From the NCBI GenBank assembly GCA_007123195.1, contig SKLO01000252.1:1-9103 (forward strand): DNA of 9,103 bases, given 5' to 3'. The notes beneath the pieces were generated by a model. The model saw only the letters and a list, made by a program, of their open reading frames with translations, did not search any database and was not told the DNA's origin. Positions 1-7,004 of this stretch are shown here, piece by piece. Position numbers and translations under genes: made by a program. Numbering within the stretch: the first letter of the stretch is position 1; the number at the start of each line of letters is the position of its first letter. Origin of the DNA: Verrucomicrobiales bacterium (GTDB taxonomy: Bacteria > Verrucomicrobiota > Verrucomicrobiia > Verrucomicrobiales > SKLO01).

Positions 1-1069
1 CGACCTTGCCTCCGACTCGGGATTCAGGTTGTTCCGCATGACCGCCCGTGGGCGACGGGGCGGGTGCCAGAACCAGGCGGAATCCGGTGATGTTGTTCCG
101 CCAGGCGGGGCGCTGGCTTGAGCGGTTCGCGGAGCGAACCGCTCTTGAATCGCCATACCAGGACCCGCCGCGGACGACCCGGGTCTGGCCTGTCTCCGGT
201 CCTGCGGGGTCGATACGGTCCGCGTCGGCATAGGGGCCATGCCAGTCGATGCACCACTCCCTGACGTTGCCGTGCATGTCGTGGAGCCCGAAGGCGTTGG
301 GACGCTTGAGCCCGACCGGTTGTGTTGAGCCCTTGGAGTTTTCGGACCACCAGGCGAAAGCAACGAGGTCCTGCGCGTTGTCACCGAAGTGATACACGCC
401 GGAGCTGCCGGCGCGGCAGGCATATTCCCACTCCGCCTCTGTTGGCAGCCGGTAGGCGGTCCCGGGAAGTCTGGCGTCATCGAGCGCATTCAACCACCCG
501 GCGAAAGCCTGCGCATCGTTCCAACTCACGCAAACCACCGGGTGTTCATCGGTCTGCCCGAAATGAGGCCGGCGCCAGCTTGCATCCCTTGCCTGCTTCA
601 CCTCGGCACCCTCGTAAATGAAGGCGCCAGCAAACGCGCGCCCCTCCTCGGCATCTGTCCGGTGGCCCGCAGCCTCAACGAACCGGCGGAACTGGCCGAC
701 GGTAACCTCGTGTTTTCCCATCAGGAAACCGCTTACAAGCGTCACCCCATGGGCCGGGCGTTCCTCTGAGAACCACTCCTCGCGCTTGTGGCGATACCAG
801 TCGGGCGCCACCGCCTCGAGTTCGGCGTCCTTGATTCCCATGGTGAAGGTGCCGGCGGGGATGGGCATGAAAATAATGGCCACTCCCCCGCCGAGGTCCA
901 CCTCGCGCGGAGCGCGCTCCTCACCGGGGACGTGGCCGGGAAGATTGGCCGCGAGGACCAGCGACAGCAGCCGGGCCGCGCGGGCCCGCACCGGCATCAG
1001 GCCGCTCTTGGATGGTCCGGTCATGTCAGGAGGCGCGCCGTTGGCGGCTGGTTGGCGTTGCGTGAACAT
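1..1069 (-). CDS. SUMF1/FGE-sulfatase-domain protein, 3' end beyond left edge
   Basis: 356 codons are visible and the frame is still open at the left edge. The fold family is clear: a 'PAGTFTMG' entry motif (residues 71-78), 'KHEVTVGQFRRF' (119-130), 'HPVVCVSWNDAQAFAGWLN' (176-194), 'YRLPTEAEWEYACRAG' (206-221), 'FGLHDMHGNVREWC' (260-273), 'RGGSW' (300-304) and 'TGFRLV' (328-333). The family includes the formylglycine-generating enzyme, EgtB-like C-terminal domains and many uncharacterised members. Aligned by eye to true FGE, the copper-binding cysteine pair after GGS is missing (the stretch reads GGSWYGDSRAV), so sulfatase activation is unlikely. A hydrophobic stretch at about residues 31-42 suggests export, especially if translation begins at an internal Met (16 or 25). 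No good ribosome site precedes ATG 1069, so the start is uncertain. That ATG lies one base after the stop of the upstream gene. After FRLV, where the family usually ends, a Pro/Gly/Glu-rich tail continues out of the window. Confidence 0.93.
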   Translation of the reverse strand, partial: MFTQRQPAANGAPPDMTGPSKSGLMPVRARAARLLSLVLAANLPGHVPGEERAPREVDLGGGVAIIFMPIPAGTFTMGIKDAELEAVAPDWYRHKREEWFSEERPAHGVTLVSGFLMGKHEVTVGQFRRFVEAAGHRTDAEEGRAFAGAFIYEGAEVKQARDASWRRPHFGQTDEHPVVCVSWNDAQAFAGWLNALDDARLPGTAYRLPTEAEWEYACRAGSSGVYHFGDNAQDLVAFAWWSENSKGSTQPVGLKRPNAFGLHDMHGNVREWCIDWHGPYADADRIDPAGPETGQTRVVRGGSWYGDSRAVRSANRSSQRPAWRNNITGFRLVLAPAPSPTGGHAEQPESRVGGKV

Positions 1070-1070
1070 G

Positions 1071-2180
1071 TCAGTTTTCAATTCTGGCTCCGCACGCCCG
1101 GCAGAAGGAGGCGGCGGGCCCAACAGCCTGGCCGCATTGCGGGCAATACCCGCCCCGCTTCACCGTTTCGGATGAGGTGCCGGCGGGCGCGGGGGCGAAC
1201 GCAGCGGCGGCCCCGACCGGCGTGAGAACCTCCGCCAGCAGATCCGGCGCGACGGACGGGTCAAGGCCGGCCACGGTCACCGAGTCGCCGGGCGGGCCGG
1301 TCTCCACCAGCCAAAGGAATTTTTCGCCCCGCAAAAAGGAGCAGACCTGCATGGCGACTCTGCCGTCCGGATCGGCACCCCAGACCTGCAATCCAAGCGC
1401 CCGGGGATGATTGCATGAATCAATGAAAAACCGTCCGGATGGACTGAGTCGGAGCACGCCGCGGTCGGATTTCTGCAATAGCTCCTTCTCGATTAAGGTT
1501 TCGATGGCAGCCGCCGACGTTCCTTCATACCAGTCGGCGGGTTCCCCCAACAAAGCGGTGAAAAACGGCAGCAGCCAGCGGGGATCGGCCTGCTCACCGG
1601 CTTCGCGGCAGGCGGCATGGATGTCCTCCGGCAACATTTCGCTGCGAAAAGCCGTGTGATGGAGCAGCCCTGCCAATTTGCGTCGCCGGTCCAGGTCGGC
1701 GATGGCCATCAGTAGCAGAAAAGCGGGCCGGTCCATTACCATTCCACTTTCCATATGGCCGGGTGGAGAGTCGTCCAGGACAGCTTCCCAAAGGGTTTCG
1801 ACGAGACTGTGCTCGTCCTGAACCGGCCTGGCGGCGATCTCCGGCGGATTTCCGGCAATCTCGGCGATCAGATATGGCGATTCGCTGTTGCCGGAATCGG
1901 GCAGCACCGCACGCGCGGTGAAGATGGTTTGTTCATCGACCAGGGTGACATTGGCCACCAGGCCCGGCGCGGCGAGGGTCTGCAGCATCGGCTGGTATCG
2001 GGCTTGCGCTTCCGAAGTCAGATCGTTCCACCATTTCACCATCTCTTCGCCGGGATCGGATTCAGGGTAGCCATAAAGCCGGACCAACTCGTTGCGGGCC
2101 AGGCCGAGATGGTCGGCCAGAGGCCAGACCATGTGGGTCGGCAATGTTAATTCCTCCTGCGATAATGTGGGATCCTTCAT
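1071..2180 (-). CDS. Unknown soluble protein with winged-helix-like segment and C-terminal zinc ribbon
   Basis: 369 residues. I do not recognise the family of the main body. There is no signal peptide or TM helix, so it is probably cytoplasmic. The last 25 residues form a paired CxxC zinc ribbon (Cys346, Cys349, Cys360, Cys363), attached by an Ala/Pro-rich linker (about 323-341). Residues 224-257, 'AIETLIEKELLQKSDRG' followed by 'VLRLSPSGRFF', look like the recognition helix and wing of a winged-helix fold; this is a pattern-level inference. Residues 259-322 look like a small alpha/beta unit ('FLRGEKFLWLVE', then a DPSVAPDLLAEVL helix). The start is supported by AGGAG nine bases upstream, overlapping the stop of the 973-residue gene (gap 12 nt), and the stop is one base from the next ATG. 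Tight linkage suggests co-translation with the large exported protein. Regulator, adaptor or chaperone are all possible. Confidence 0.9.
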   Translation of the reverse strand: MKDPTLSQEELTLPTHMVWPLADHLGLARNELVRLYGYPESDPGEEMVKWWNDLTSEAQARYQPMLQTLAAPGLVANVTLVDEQTIFTARAVLPDSGNSESPYLIAEIAGNPPEIAARPVQDEHSLVETLWEAVLDDSPPGHMESGMVMDRPAFLLLMAIADLDRRRKLAGLLHHTAFRSEMLPEDIHAACREAGEQADPRWLLPFFTALLGEPADWYEGTSAAAIETLIEKELLQKSDRGVLRLSPSGRFFIDSCNHPRALGLQVWGADPDGRVAMQVCSFLRGEKFLWLVETGPPGDSVTVAGLDPSVAPDLLAEVLTPVGAAAAFAPAPAGTSSETVKRGGYCPQCGQAVGPAASFCRACGARIEN

Positions 2181-2187
2181 GGCGATG

Positions 2188-2194
2188 TTCTCCT
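2188..2194 (-). promoter_or_regulatory. Shine-Dalgarno AGGAGAA for the 369-residue gene
   Basis: AGGAG sits nine bases before ATG 2180 and overlaps the TAG stop (2193-2195) of the upstream gene. This arrangement is typical of translational coupling and fixes the start of the downstream gene. Confidence 0.7.
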
Positions 2195-5114
2195 ATTTTA
2201 TCGGTCCCAATTTTTGCATCATTTCCACGACCAGCCCGACTTCGGAGGAGACCTGGCTTGGGGTGTAGCCCATTTTCTGAAGCATGGCCTCCACTGTCGA
2301 TGGAGCGACGCCGTGGGTTTCCGGCAGGCTCATGATTGAAACGGCTTTCTCCAGCTTGGGATCCAGCTTCACGTCGTATCCGCCATTTGGGAAACGCCTG
2401 TGAGCCCGGCGCAGAACAGCCGCTCGTCTGCCCACCTGGTTGCGATATTGTTTTGTGGTCTGACGCATGCCCTCGGCCATGAAGGTTTCCGCCCGGCCGG
2501 GGTCCACCCCGCGAATCTTGCTGGAAGCCTGATACCAGTGGTCCGCTTTGTAGCCCATCGCCTGACCAACCTGCTGAGGATCGGAAAACATGCGACTGGG
2601 ACGGTTGATCGCCGTTCGGAGATCACCAGAATATCGTCCGTAAGCTTCTGCATGAAGCCGGTTGGTGACAAGCTGGTCCATGTGTTCGGCGAATTGCGCC
2701 GGATTCATGTCAGGCGCGTAAACCGGGCCGCCGGCGGCTTTGTAAAATTCCTCATTGTAAATGCTCTGAGCATCGGCGTAGGACACGTCCACCCAGGCCA
2801 CCTCACCAGGTTTTACCTTGCGGTAGGTCATCCTGGCCGGATTTTTTGGATCCCCCACCGGGATGACGTCTCCCGTTTTGGCTCGCATCCGGTAGGTGAT
2901 GTCGCGGTCTGCTCCCACTTTCACGTTTTTGGCCGGATTGGTTGGAGCGTAGACTTCAATGTCTTTGGGGTCGATTCCGTATTTTTTTGCCAGCCGTTCC
3001 ATGGTGGCCTTGTCGGCCTCGTCATAGATTGTTCCCATCTGCTTGTTCATTCCCCGCTTGAGATGGTCGCCGCGGCGGTTGATCTCCCAGAGCGCCTGTT
3101 TGTCGCCCTGCACATCGAGAGCCGCCTTGCGAATCTGTTCCGGATCGCCGCTTTTCATCGCCTTTTCGTAGGCATCCACCTTGCTGCGGCCCTGTTTTTT
3201 GGCTTCCCCCCAGGATTGATGCCGTTGCTTCCGGGTCGCAGGGGCGGTCGGAGGCGCCGGCTTGGCGGGCTTCGCCACGCGTCCCGCGCCCGGGCTGACC
3301 TTGGGCGGAATGTTCGGCGGCGGCTGGGTCTTGGCGGCAAACGGGCTGCGCCGTTTCTTGGTGAGCGTTTTGACGGTTGTCCTGACTTTTTCAGTCACGT
3401 GCCGGGTCAGTTTCGGACAACGGCCGTGGGCCACGCCAGCCACTTTCTTCCCGAGTTGTCCCGCGTATTTGCCGGCATATTTGCCGGCGTATTGAGTTCC
3501 ATGGCCGAAGACGCGCCCATAAACCTCTCCCCACGCGAGGTCCGAACCGATTTGGACGGCAATATCCCATGTCGAGGCGCCCCGTTCCACAGCTTCTTTC
3601 ATCGTGTAAACGGAATTTGCGGGCGTGTAGATCAGCTCCGCCTGGCCGACGGTGAGGACGTTGGCCAGCATGCGCACGGCCATGCTTTTGTAGGACCGAT
3701 TGCCTTCCATGTCCGCGCCCCGCACCACCTCGTGGGCCATGCGCTCCATGCCTTCGCGCATGGTGTTGGCGAAAATCTCCGCCTCGGTATGGGCGGCGCT
3801 GGCATCGAGAATGTCGCCCCGGCGCGCCATGCCATAAATTCTCTGCATCCGCGAATACGTCTCGCGGTCCATCTCGCCGGTCTCCTGAAAGGTGCCGATC
3901 AGCTCCTCGATCTTGCCGCGGAAATCACCCGGTTCCCCGCGCTGGCGCAGCACGTCCATCTCCTCATTGCCATAGAGCACGCCACGTTCCATGGTGTGGA
4001 GGTTGTCGAGCCATTTCATCTTCTCGTCCCATTGGCGGTTGAGTTCGACCAGTTCGGGATTGAGCCGGGCGCTTTCCTCCGCCCAATCGGCGGCGTGTTG
4101 CCGCGCGTATCGGTCGGTGGCGGCCGCCTGCTGTTCCCAATCCGTTTCCATCCAAGCCTGGCCGCCTTTCCAGATTCGCCGGCTGCCATCGGGATCAGTG
4201 AACCGCTCGCCGTCCTGAAGGGAGCGCAGCGGGTGCAGTTCGCCGTTGCGCATCACATACTCGACGCCATCGCCGAAGGTGTAGCGCTGGCCGTCGTGAT
4301 AGGTTCGCCCATCGGAAAGCACGTGGGATCCCCCGCCGAAGCCGAGACCGAAGCCGCCGTCGTTCGCCCACGGGGAACGAACTCCGCCGAGGGCGCCGAG
4401 GATGGCGGCGAGCACGCCGGGCGCGAGGATGCCGACCAGTGCCTGGGCGAGGGTTTCCGGGCCCGGAAGCGGCCCGATGCCCCCGAGTCCGGGCGATACG
4501 GTCGGTAGCCATGCGGTCCATGCCGGAGCGGTGCCCGGGACCCACCCCGGGGTCGCAACCTGGCCCCCAATGGTTCCCCCAGGGAAGCGCAACGCGGCGA
4601 AGGCTTGCCGCATTTCCTCGGTCCATCGCTCTATTGATGGACCCGCGACGATGCCGCTGACGAAGATGTAATGACCGGCGGTCTCGAAGAGGAAGCCTTC
4701 CTGAAACTGGCCTTGGAACTCGATTTCGGGCATCGGCGGCTGGTCGAACTGGTAGCGCAGCGCGGGAATGCCGTGGAAACTCACCTCACTCACGCGGAAG
4801 TTCACGACCCCGGTCTCCGGTGGCACGCCCGCTCCGATGTCCTGCAGCATCCGGGCGAAGGCGGCGGGGGTCTCGGTCGTGACCGTGACCGTCGCCGTTC
4901 CCTTGAAGTAGTCGCCTGGCGCGTGCAGCTCCAACACCCCGCCCTCATAGATTTCCGATGTGTGCCGGCTGGTCCAGCCTTCGGGTAGCGTGCCCAGCGA
5001 AACCTGCAACCCGCCCTGCTGCTGCGCCCCGGAATGCGGCACCAGCAGCAGCGCGACCGCCGCGGTGGCCGCGAGCAGGGCGCCTTTCGCCGGGGCTGTT
5101 CGGTCGGGTTTCAT
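2193..5114 (-). CDS. Large exported multidomain protein, function unknown
   Basis: 973 residues. Residues 1-30 form a signal peptide (MKPDRTAPAK, hydrophobic 11-26, likely cleavage near SGA-QQQ). Residues about 40-178 resemble the PsbP/DcrB (DUF1795-like) fold: 'LPEGWT', a central 'FHGIPALRYQFD', a strand 'GHYIFVSGI' and a final 'FAALRFP'. A Pro/Gly linker follows, then a hydrophobic stretch at 221-244 that could span or insert into a membrane, then a Gly-rich stretch. Residues 274-291 and 301-318 are an imperfect 18-residue repeat (DG[QE]R[YF]T..DG). Residues 325-535 are mostly charged helix. Residues 541-552 are three YAG[KQ] tetrapeptides. Residues 563-630 form a Lys/Arg/Pro-rich linker, and 635-973 a helical and alpha/beta C-terminal region ('KVGADRDITYRM', 734-743) that I do not recognise. 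The layout (export signal, binding domain, linker, distinct C-terminus) recalls secreted effectors or surface proteins, but no catalytic motif is visible. There is no clear ribosome site before the ATG. A 94-nt gap separates it from the upstream gene. Confidence 0.9.
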   Translation of the reverse strand: MKPDRTAPAKGALLAATAAVALLLVPHSGAQQQGGLQVSLGTLPEGWTSRHTSEIYEGGVLELHAPGDYFKGTATVTVTTETPAAFARMLQDIGAGVPPETGVVNFRVSEVSFHGIPALRYQFDQPPMPEIEFQGQFQEGFLFETAGHYIFVSGIVAGPSIERWTEEMRQAFAALRFPGGTIGGQVATPGWVPGTAPAWTAWLPTVSPGLGGIGPLPGPETLAQALVGILAPGVLAAILGALGGVRSPWANDGGFGLGFGGGSHVLSDGRTYHDGQRYTFGDGVEYVMRNGELHPLRSLQDGERFTDPDGSRRIWKGGQAWMETDWEQQAAATDRYARQHAADWAEESARLNPELVELNRQWDEKMKWLDNLHTMERGVLYGNEEMDVLRQRGEPGDFRGKIEELIGTFQETGEMDRETYSRMQRIYGMARRGDILDASAAHTEAEIFANTMREGMERMAHEVVRGADMEGNRSYKSMAVRMLANVLTVGQAELIYTPANSVYTMKEAVERGASTWDIAVQIGSDLAWGEVYGRVFGHGTQYAGKYAGKYAGQLGKKVAGVAHGRCPKLTRHVTEKVRTTVKTLTKKRRSPFAAKTQPPPNIPPKVSPGAGRVAKPAKPAPPTAPATRKQRHQSWGEAKKQGRSKVDAYEKAMKSGDPEQIRKAALDVQGDKQALWEINRRGDHLKRGMNKQMGTIYDEADKATMERLAKKYGIDPKDIEVYAPTNPAKNVKVGADRDITYRMRAKTGDVIPVGDPKNPARMTYRKVKPGEVAWVDVSYADAQSIYNEEFYKAAGGPVYAPDMNPAQFAEHMDQLVTNRLHAEAYGRYSGDLRTAINRPSRMFSDPQQVGQAMGYKADHWYQASSKIRGVDPGRAETFMAEGMRQTTKQYRNQVGRRAAVLRRAHRRFPNGGYDVKLDPKLEKAVSIMSLPETHGVAPSTVEAMLQKMGYTPSQVSSEVGLVVEMMQKLGPIK
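3466..3495 (-). repeat. 12-bp tandem repeat (2.5 units) inside the 973-residue gene
   Basis: On the plus strand the unit TATTTGCCGGC[AG] occurs at 3466-3477 and 3478-3489 with a partial third copy, TATTGA, at 3490-3495. It encodes the YAGK-YAGK-YAGQ stretch (residues 542-553). The unit keeps reading frame, so copy-number change would add or remove four residues without disrupting the protein. Confidence 0.8.
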
Positions 5115-5208
5115 CGGGGTTGACGGGATGTCCCGCTAACAGGTGGAGCGATCAGCGGCGGACGCGCCGTGGCATGAGCATTCCGGCGGTGTCTGGTCAA
5201 GTTGGGTT

Positions 5209-5976
5209 TCATGTGGCGAGCCCCCCCAGCCAGGCCCAGCCGAACAGCACCACACCACCGCAAAGGGTGGCCACCGCCACGGCGACCCACGGTTTGTCGG
5301 CAATCATTTCCTTGATGGTTCCGGTCATCGGTCCCAAGGCCCAGAGCACACCGGTCACGCCGAAGGCGACCGCGGTGTTCCAGCCGAGCAGCAGGTTGGC
5401 GCCCAAGCCCAGCACGCCGTAGATCAGCGCCGCGCTGTAACCCAGGCAGAACGCGCGCACGGCCCAGCCGAGCCCGCGGGCCGGCTGATGGAAGGGCCTC
5501 GTCAGCAGCCAGGCCGCCGCGCCGAGCAAGGCGATCCCGAGGGTGCCGTAGAGCAGGCCGGTGAACGCAAAAACGGTGATGTGGTTGTTGTCGGTATGGC
5601 CCGCCCGGCCGAGATCAAGGCCGGTTTGCAGGAAAAACAACAGAAACGCCAGCCCCGAGACCGTCAGCGCCAGCGGCCAGGGGAACCGTTCCAGGCTTGT
5701 CTTGAGCACGGCGCCCGGATTGATGATCATCGAGAACCCCTGCAGCAGCCGCGAGCCCGGCGTGCGGGCCGGACCCCGGCCGCCGGGGACCCGTGGTGAT
5801 GTTGTCAGGGCCGGCCGCGGCGGGAGCGGGGCGGCCGGGGCCTTTTCAGGCAGGACAGGCACGGCAGGCACGGCGCCGACCGCCCCGCCGCAGGAGCCGC
5901 AGAAATTCGCCCCCACCCGCAGGCTCCCGCCACAATGCGGGCATCTCCCTATGCTTGTAGCGCTCGCCGTTTGCAT
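5209..5976 (-). CDS. N-terminal zinc ribbon, multi-pass membrane protein (Yip1-like layout)
   Basis: 255 residues. The N-terminus is a paired CxxC ribbon (Cys12, Cys15, Cys26, Cys29), followed by a Pro/Ala-rich linker (about 34-75) and about five hydrophobic helices near 100-117, 133-157, 171-194, 200-217 and 229-249. An amphipathic 'FSMIINPGAVLKTSLERFP' stretch precedes the first helix. A zinc ribbon fused to a five-helix Yip1-type membrane domain is a known architecture in bacteria, and I assign it by layout rather than by a diagnostic motif. The ribbon would face the cytoplasm. The ATG shares its A with the TGA stop of the preceding gene (TGATG), so the two are probably translated together. 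No enzymatic motif is visible. A role as membrane scaffold or transporter-like partner of the neighbouring zinc-ribbon protein is inference. Confidence 0.9.
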   Translation of the reverse strand: MQTASATSIGRCPHCGGSLRVGANFCGSCGGAVGAVPAVPVLPEKAPAAPLPPRPALTTSPRVPGGRGPARTPGSRLLQGFSMIINPGAVLKTSLERFPWPLALTVSGLAFLLFFLQTGLDLGRAGHTDNNHITVFAFTGLLYGTLGIALLGAAAWLLTRPFHQPARGLGWAVRAFCLGYSAALIYGVLGLGANLLLGWNTAVAFGVTGVLWALGPMTGTIKEMIADKPWVAVAVATLCGGVVLFGWAWLGGLAT

Positions 5977-7004
5977 CAGAATTCGCCCTCCTCGATGCCC
6001 GTGATTTTCCAGCCGTCCGGTTTCCGTTCCAGCGTGTAGGTGCGATCGGCCCCCGCATCCTGCGGCCCGACCAGCACCTCGGCCGTCCGTCCGTCATTGG
6101 CGATCTCCACGAAAACATAGGCCAAGGTCTGCCCCTCGACGGTGATGGTGTTGTCGATCCGGTGGTCGGTGATATGGGGCGACCCGGCGCGAAGATTCCC
6201 GCTGCGGCTGCGGAACGCCTCGTCCATGAAGCTGCGATACACGACCTCCACCGGTGGCAGCGGCGCGGGGACGGGGGCGTCGGGTGCCTGCATCACCGGG
6301 TCCGGCTGGTAACGCGCTGCCAGAAAACGCCCCAGCGGGACATATTCGTCCTCCGCCACATTCAGAAAAAAGATCCGCGAGCGGTCTTGGCTGACACGGA
6401 AAATGCCGACCAGCGGACTGATGTCGGGATCGAAGCCGGAATCCGGTGCGCGGTTTTCCCGGACCTCGACCGTGGTGGCACCGGGCAGTTCCTCGTCGGG
6501 CCGCGAGAACAACATCAGGGTCACTCCGGCCGGCATGCTTTCGGCCAGTTCCACAAACCATGGCTGGGATGCAAACCAATCCTCAATCGGCATGTCGACC
6601 GCATCGGGCGCATCGGGCGGGGCTTCCGCGCTCACCAGTGGCAGCGGTTCCTCCGCCACGGGCGGTGCCGTCGCGGTCTCTGTGGGCGCGGCCGGGTCCG
6701 TAAGCTTCGCGGTCTCCGCCGCGCCATCAGGCTCAGGACCGGAACGCGACGGTGCCCAGAGCCAGAAGGCCACCCCGCCGACCGCCAGCAGCGTCATAAA
6801 CATGATCGTGAGCATTGCCGCCGGCCAATGGATCGGGCGGTCCGGCCGGGAGACCGCCACCGGATCCGCAGGGACCGGGGCAGGCGCATTACCGGGGGGG
6901 CCAGCAGCCACGGTGGCGACCGCGCTGCCGCAGGTCTCGCAGAAGCGACTATCGGCAGCGAGGGCAGCACCGCATTGTTCGCAAAATTTCGGGGTGTTGT
7001 TCAT
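5976..7004 (-). CDS. Zinc ribbon, single-TM protein with extracytoplasmic C-terminal part
   Basis: 342 residues. A zinc ribbon opens the protein (Cys8, Cys11, Cys22, Cys25). It is followed by a Pro/Ala linker, one TM helix at about 62-83, a Pro/Ala/Glu-rich spacer (84-137) and an outside portion of about 200 residues. The outside part has two pieces: 138-235 ('EDWFASQPWFVELAESMPAG', a strand-rich 'GIFRVSQDRSRIFFLNVAEDEYVPLG') and, after another Pro-rich linker, 250-342. The second piece starts with a helix 'VEVVYRSFMDEAF' and ends with strands 'RTYTLERKPDGWKITGIEEGEF', resembling NTF2-like/DUF4878-type small domains; this is a tentative match by pattern. It overlaps the upstream gene by four bases (ATGA) and the downstream gene by one. 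Topology: ribbon inside, bulk outside. It could sense or bind something in the envelope and pass it to the cytoplasmic ribbon. Confidence 0.91.
   Translation of the reverse strand: MNNTPKFCEQCGAALAADSRFCETCGSAVATVAAGPPGNAPAPVPADPVAVSRPDRPIHWPAAMLTIMFMTLLAVGGVAFWLWAPSRSGPEPDGAAETAKLTDPAAPTETATAPPVAEEPLPLVSAEAPPDAPDAVDMPIEDWFASQPWFVELAESMPAGVTLMLFSRPDEELPGATTVEVRENRAPDSGFDPDISPLVGIFRVSQDRSRIFFLNVAEDEYVPLGRFLAARYQPDPVMQAPDAPVPAPLPPVEVVYRSFMDEAFRSRSGNLRAGSPHITDHRIDNTITVEGQTLAYVFVEIANDGRTAEVLVGPQDAGADRTYTLERKPDGWKITGIEEGEF

Noticed and set aside
389..1225. Several plus-strand open frames over the left part.
   Set aside because: They are shadows of the SUMF-domain gene, whose minus-strand frame shows continuous family motifs from residue 71 to 333.
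2400..4508. A 702-codon open frame on the plus strand.
   Set aside because: It is exactly antisense to the 973-residue gene. The product is His/Arg/Gly-rich with no domain or signal. The minus frame has a signal peptide, repeats and operon spacing. GC-rich codon use opens the opposite frame.
5115..5208. A possible internal promoter (TTGACC) and a short hairpin (CGGGA-TG-TCCCG, 5124-5135) between the multi-TM gene and the 973-residue gene.
   Set aside because: No -10 element occurs at proper spacing after TTGACC. The hairpin stem is only 5 bp with a 2-base loop and no T run, so neither a promoter nor a terminator can be supported.
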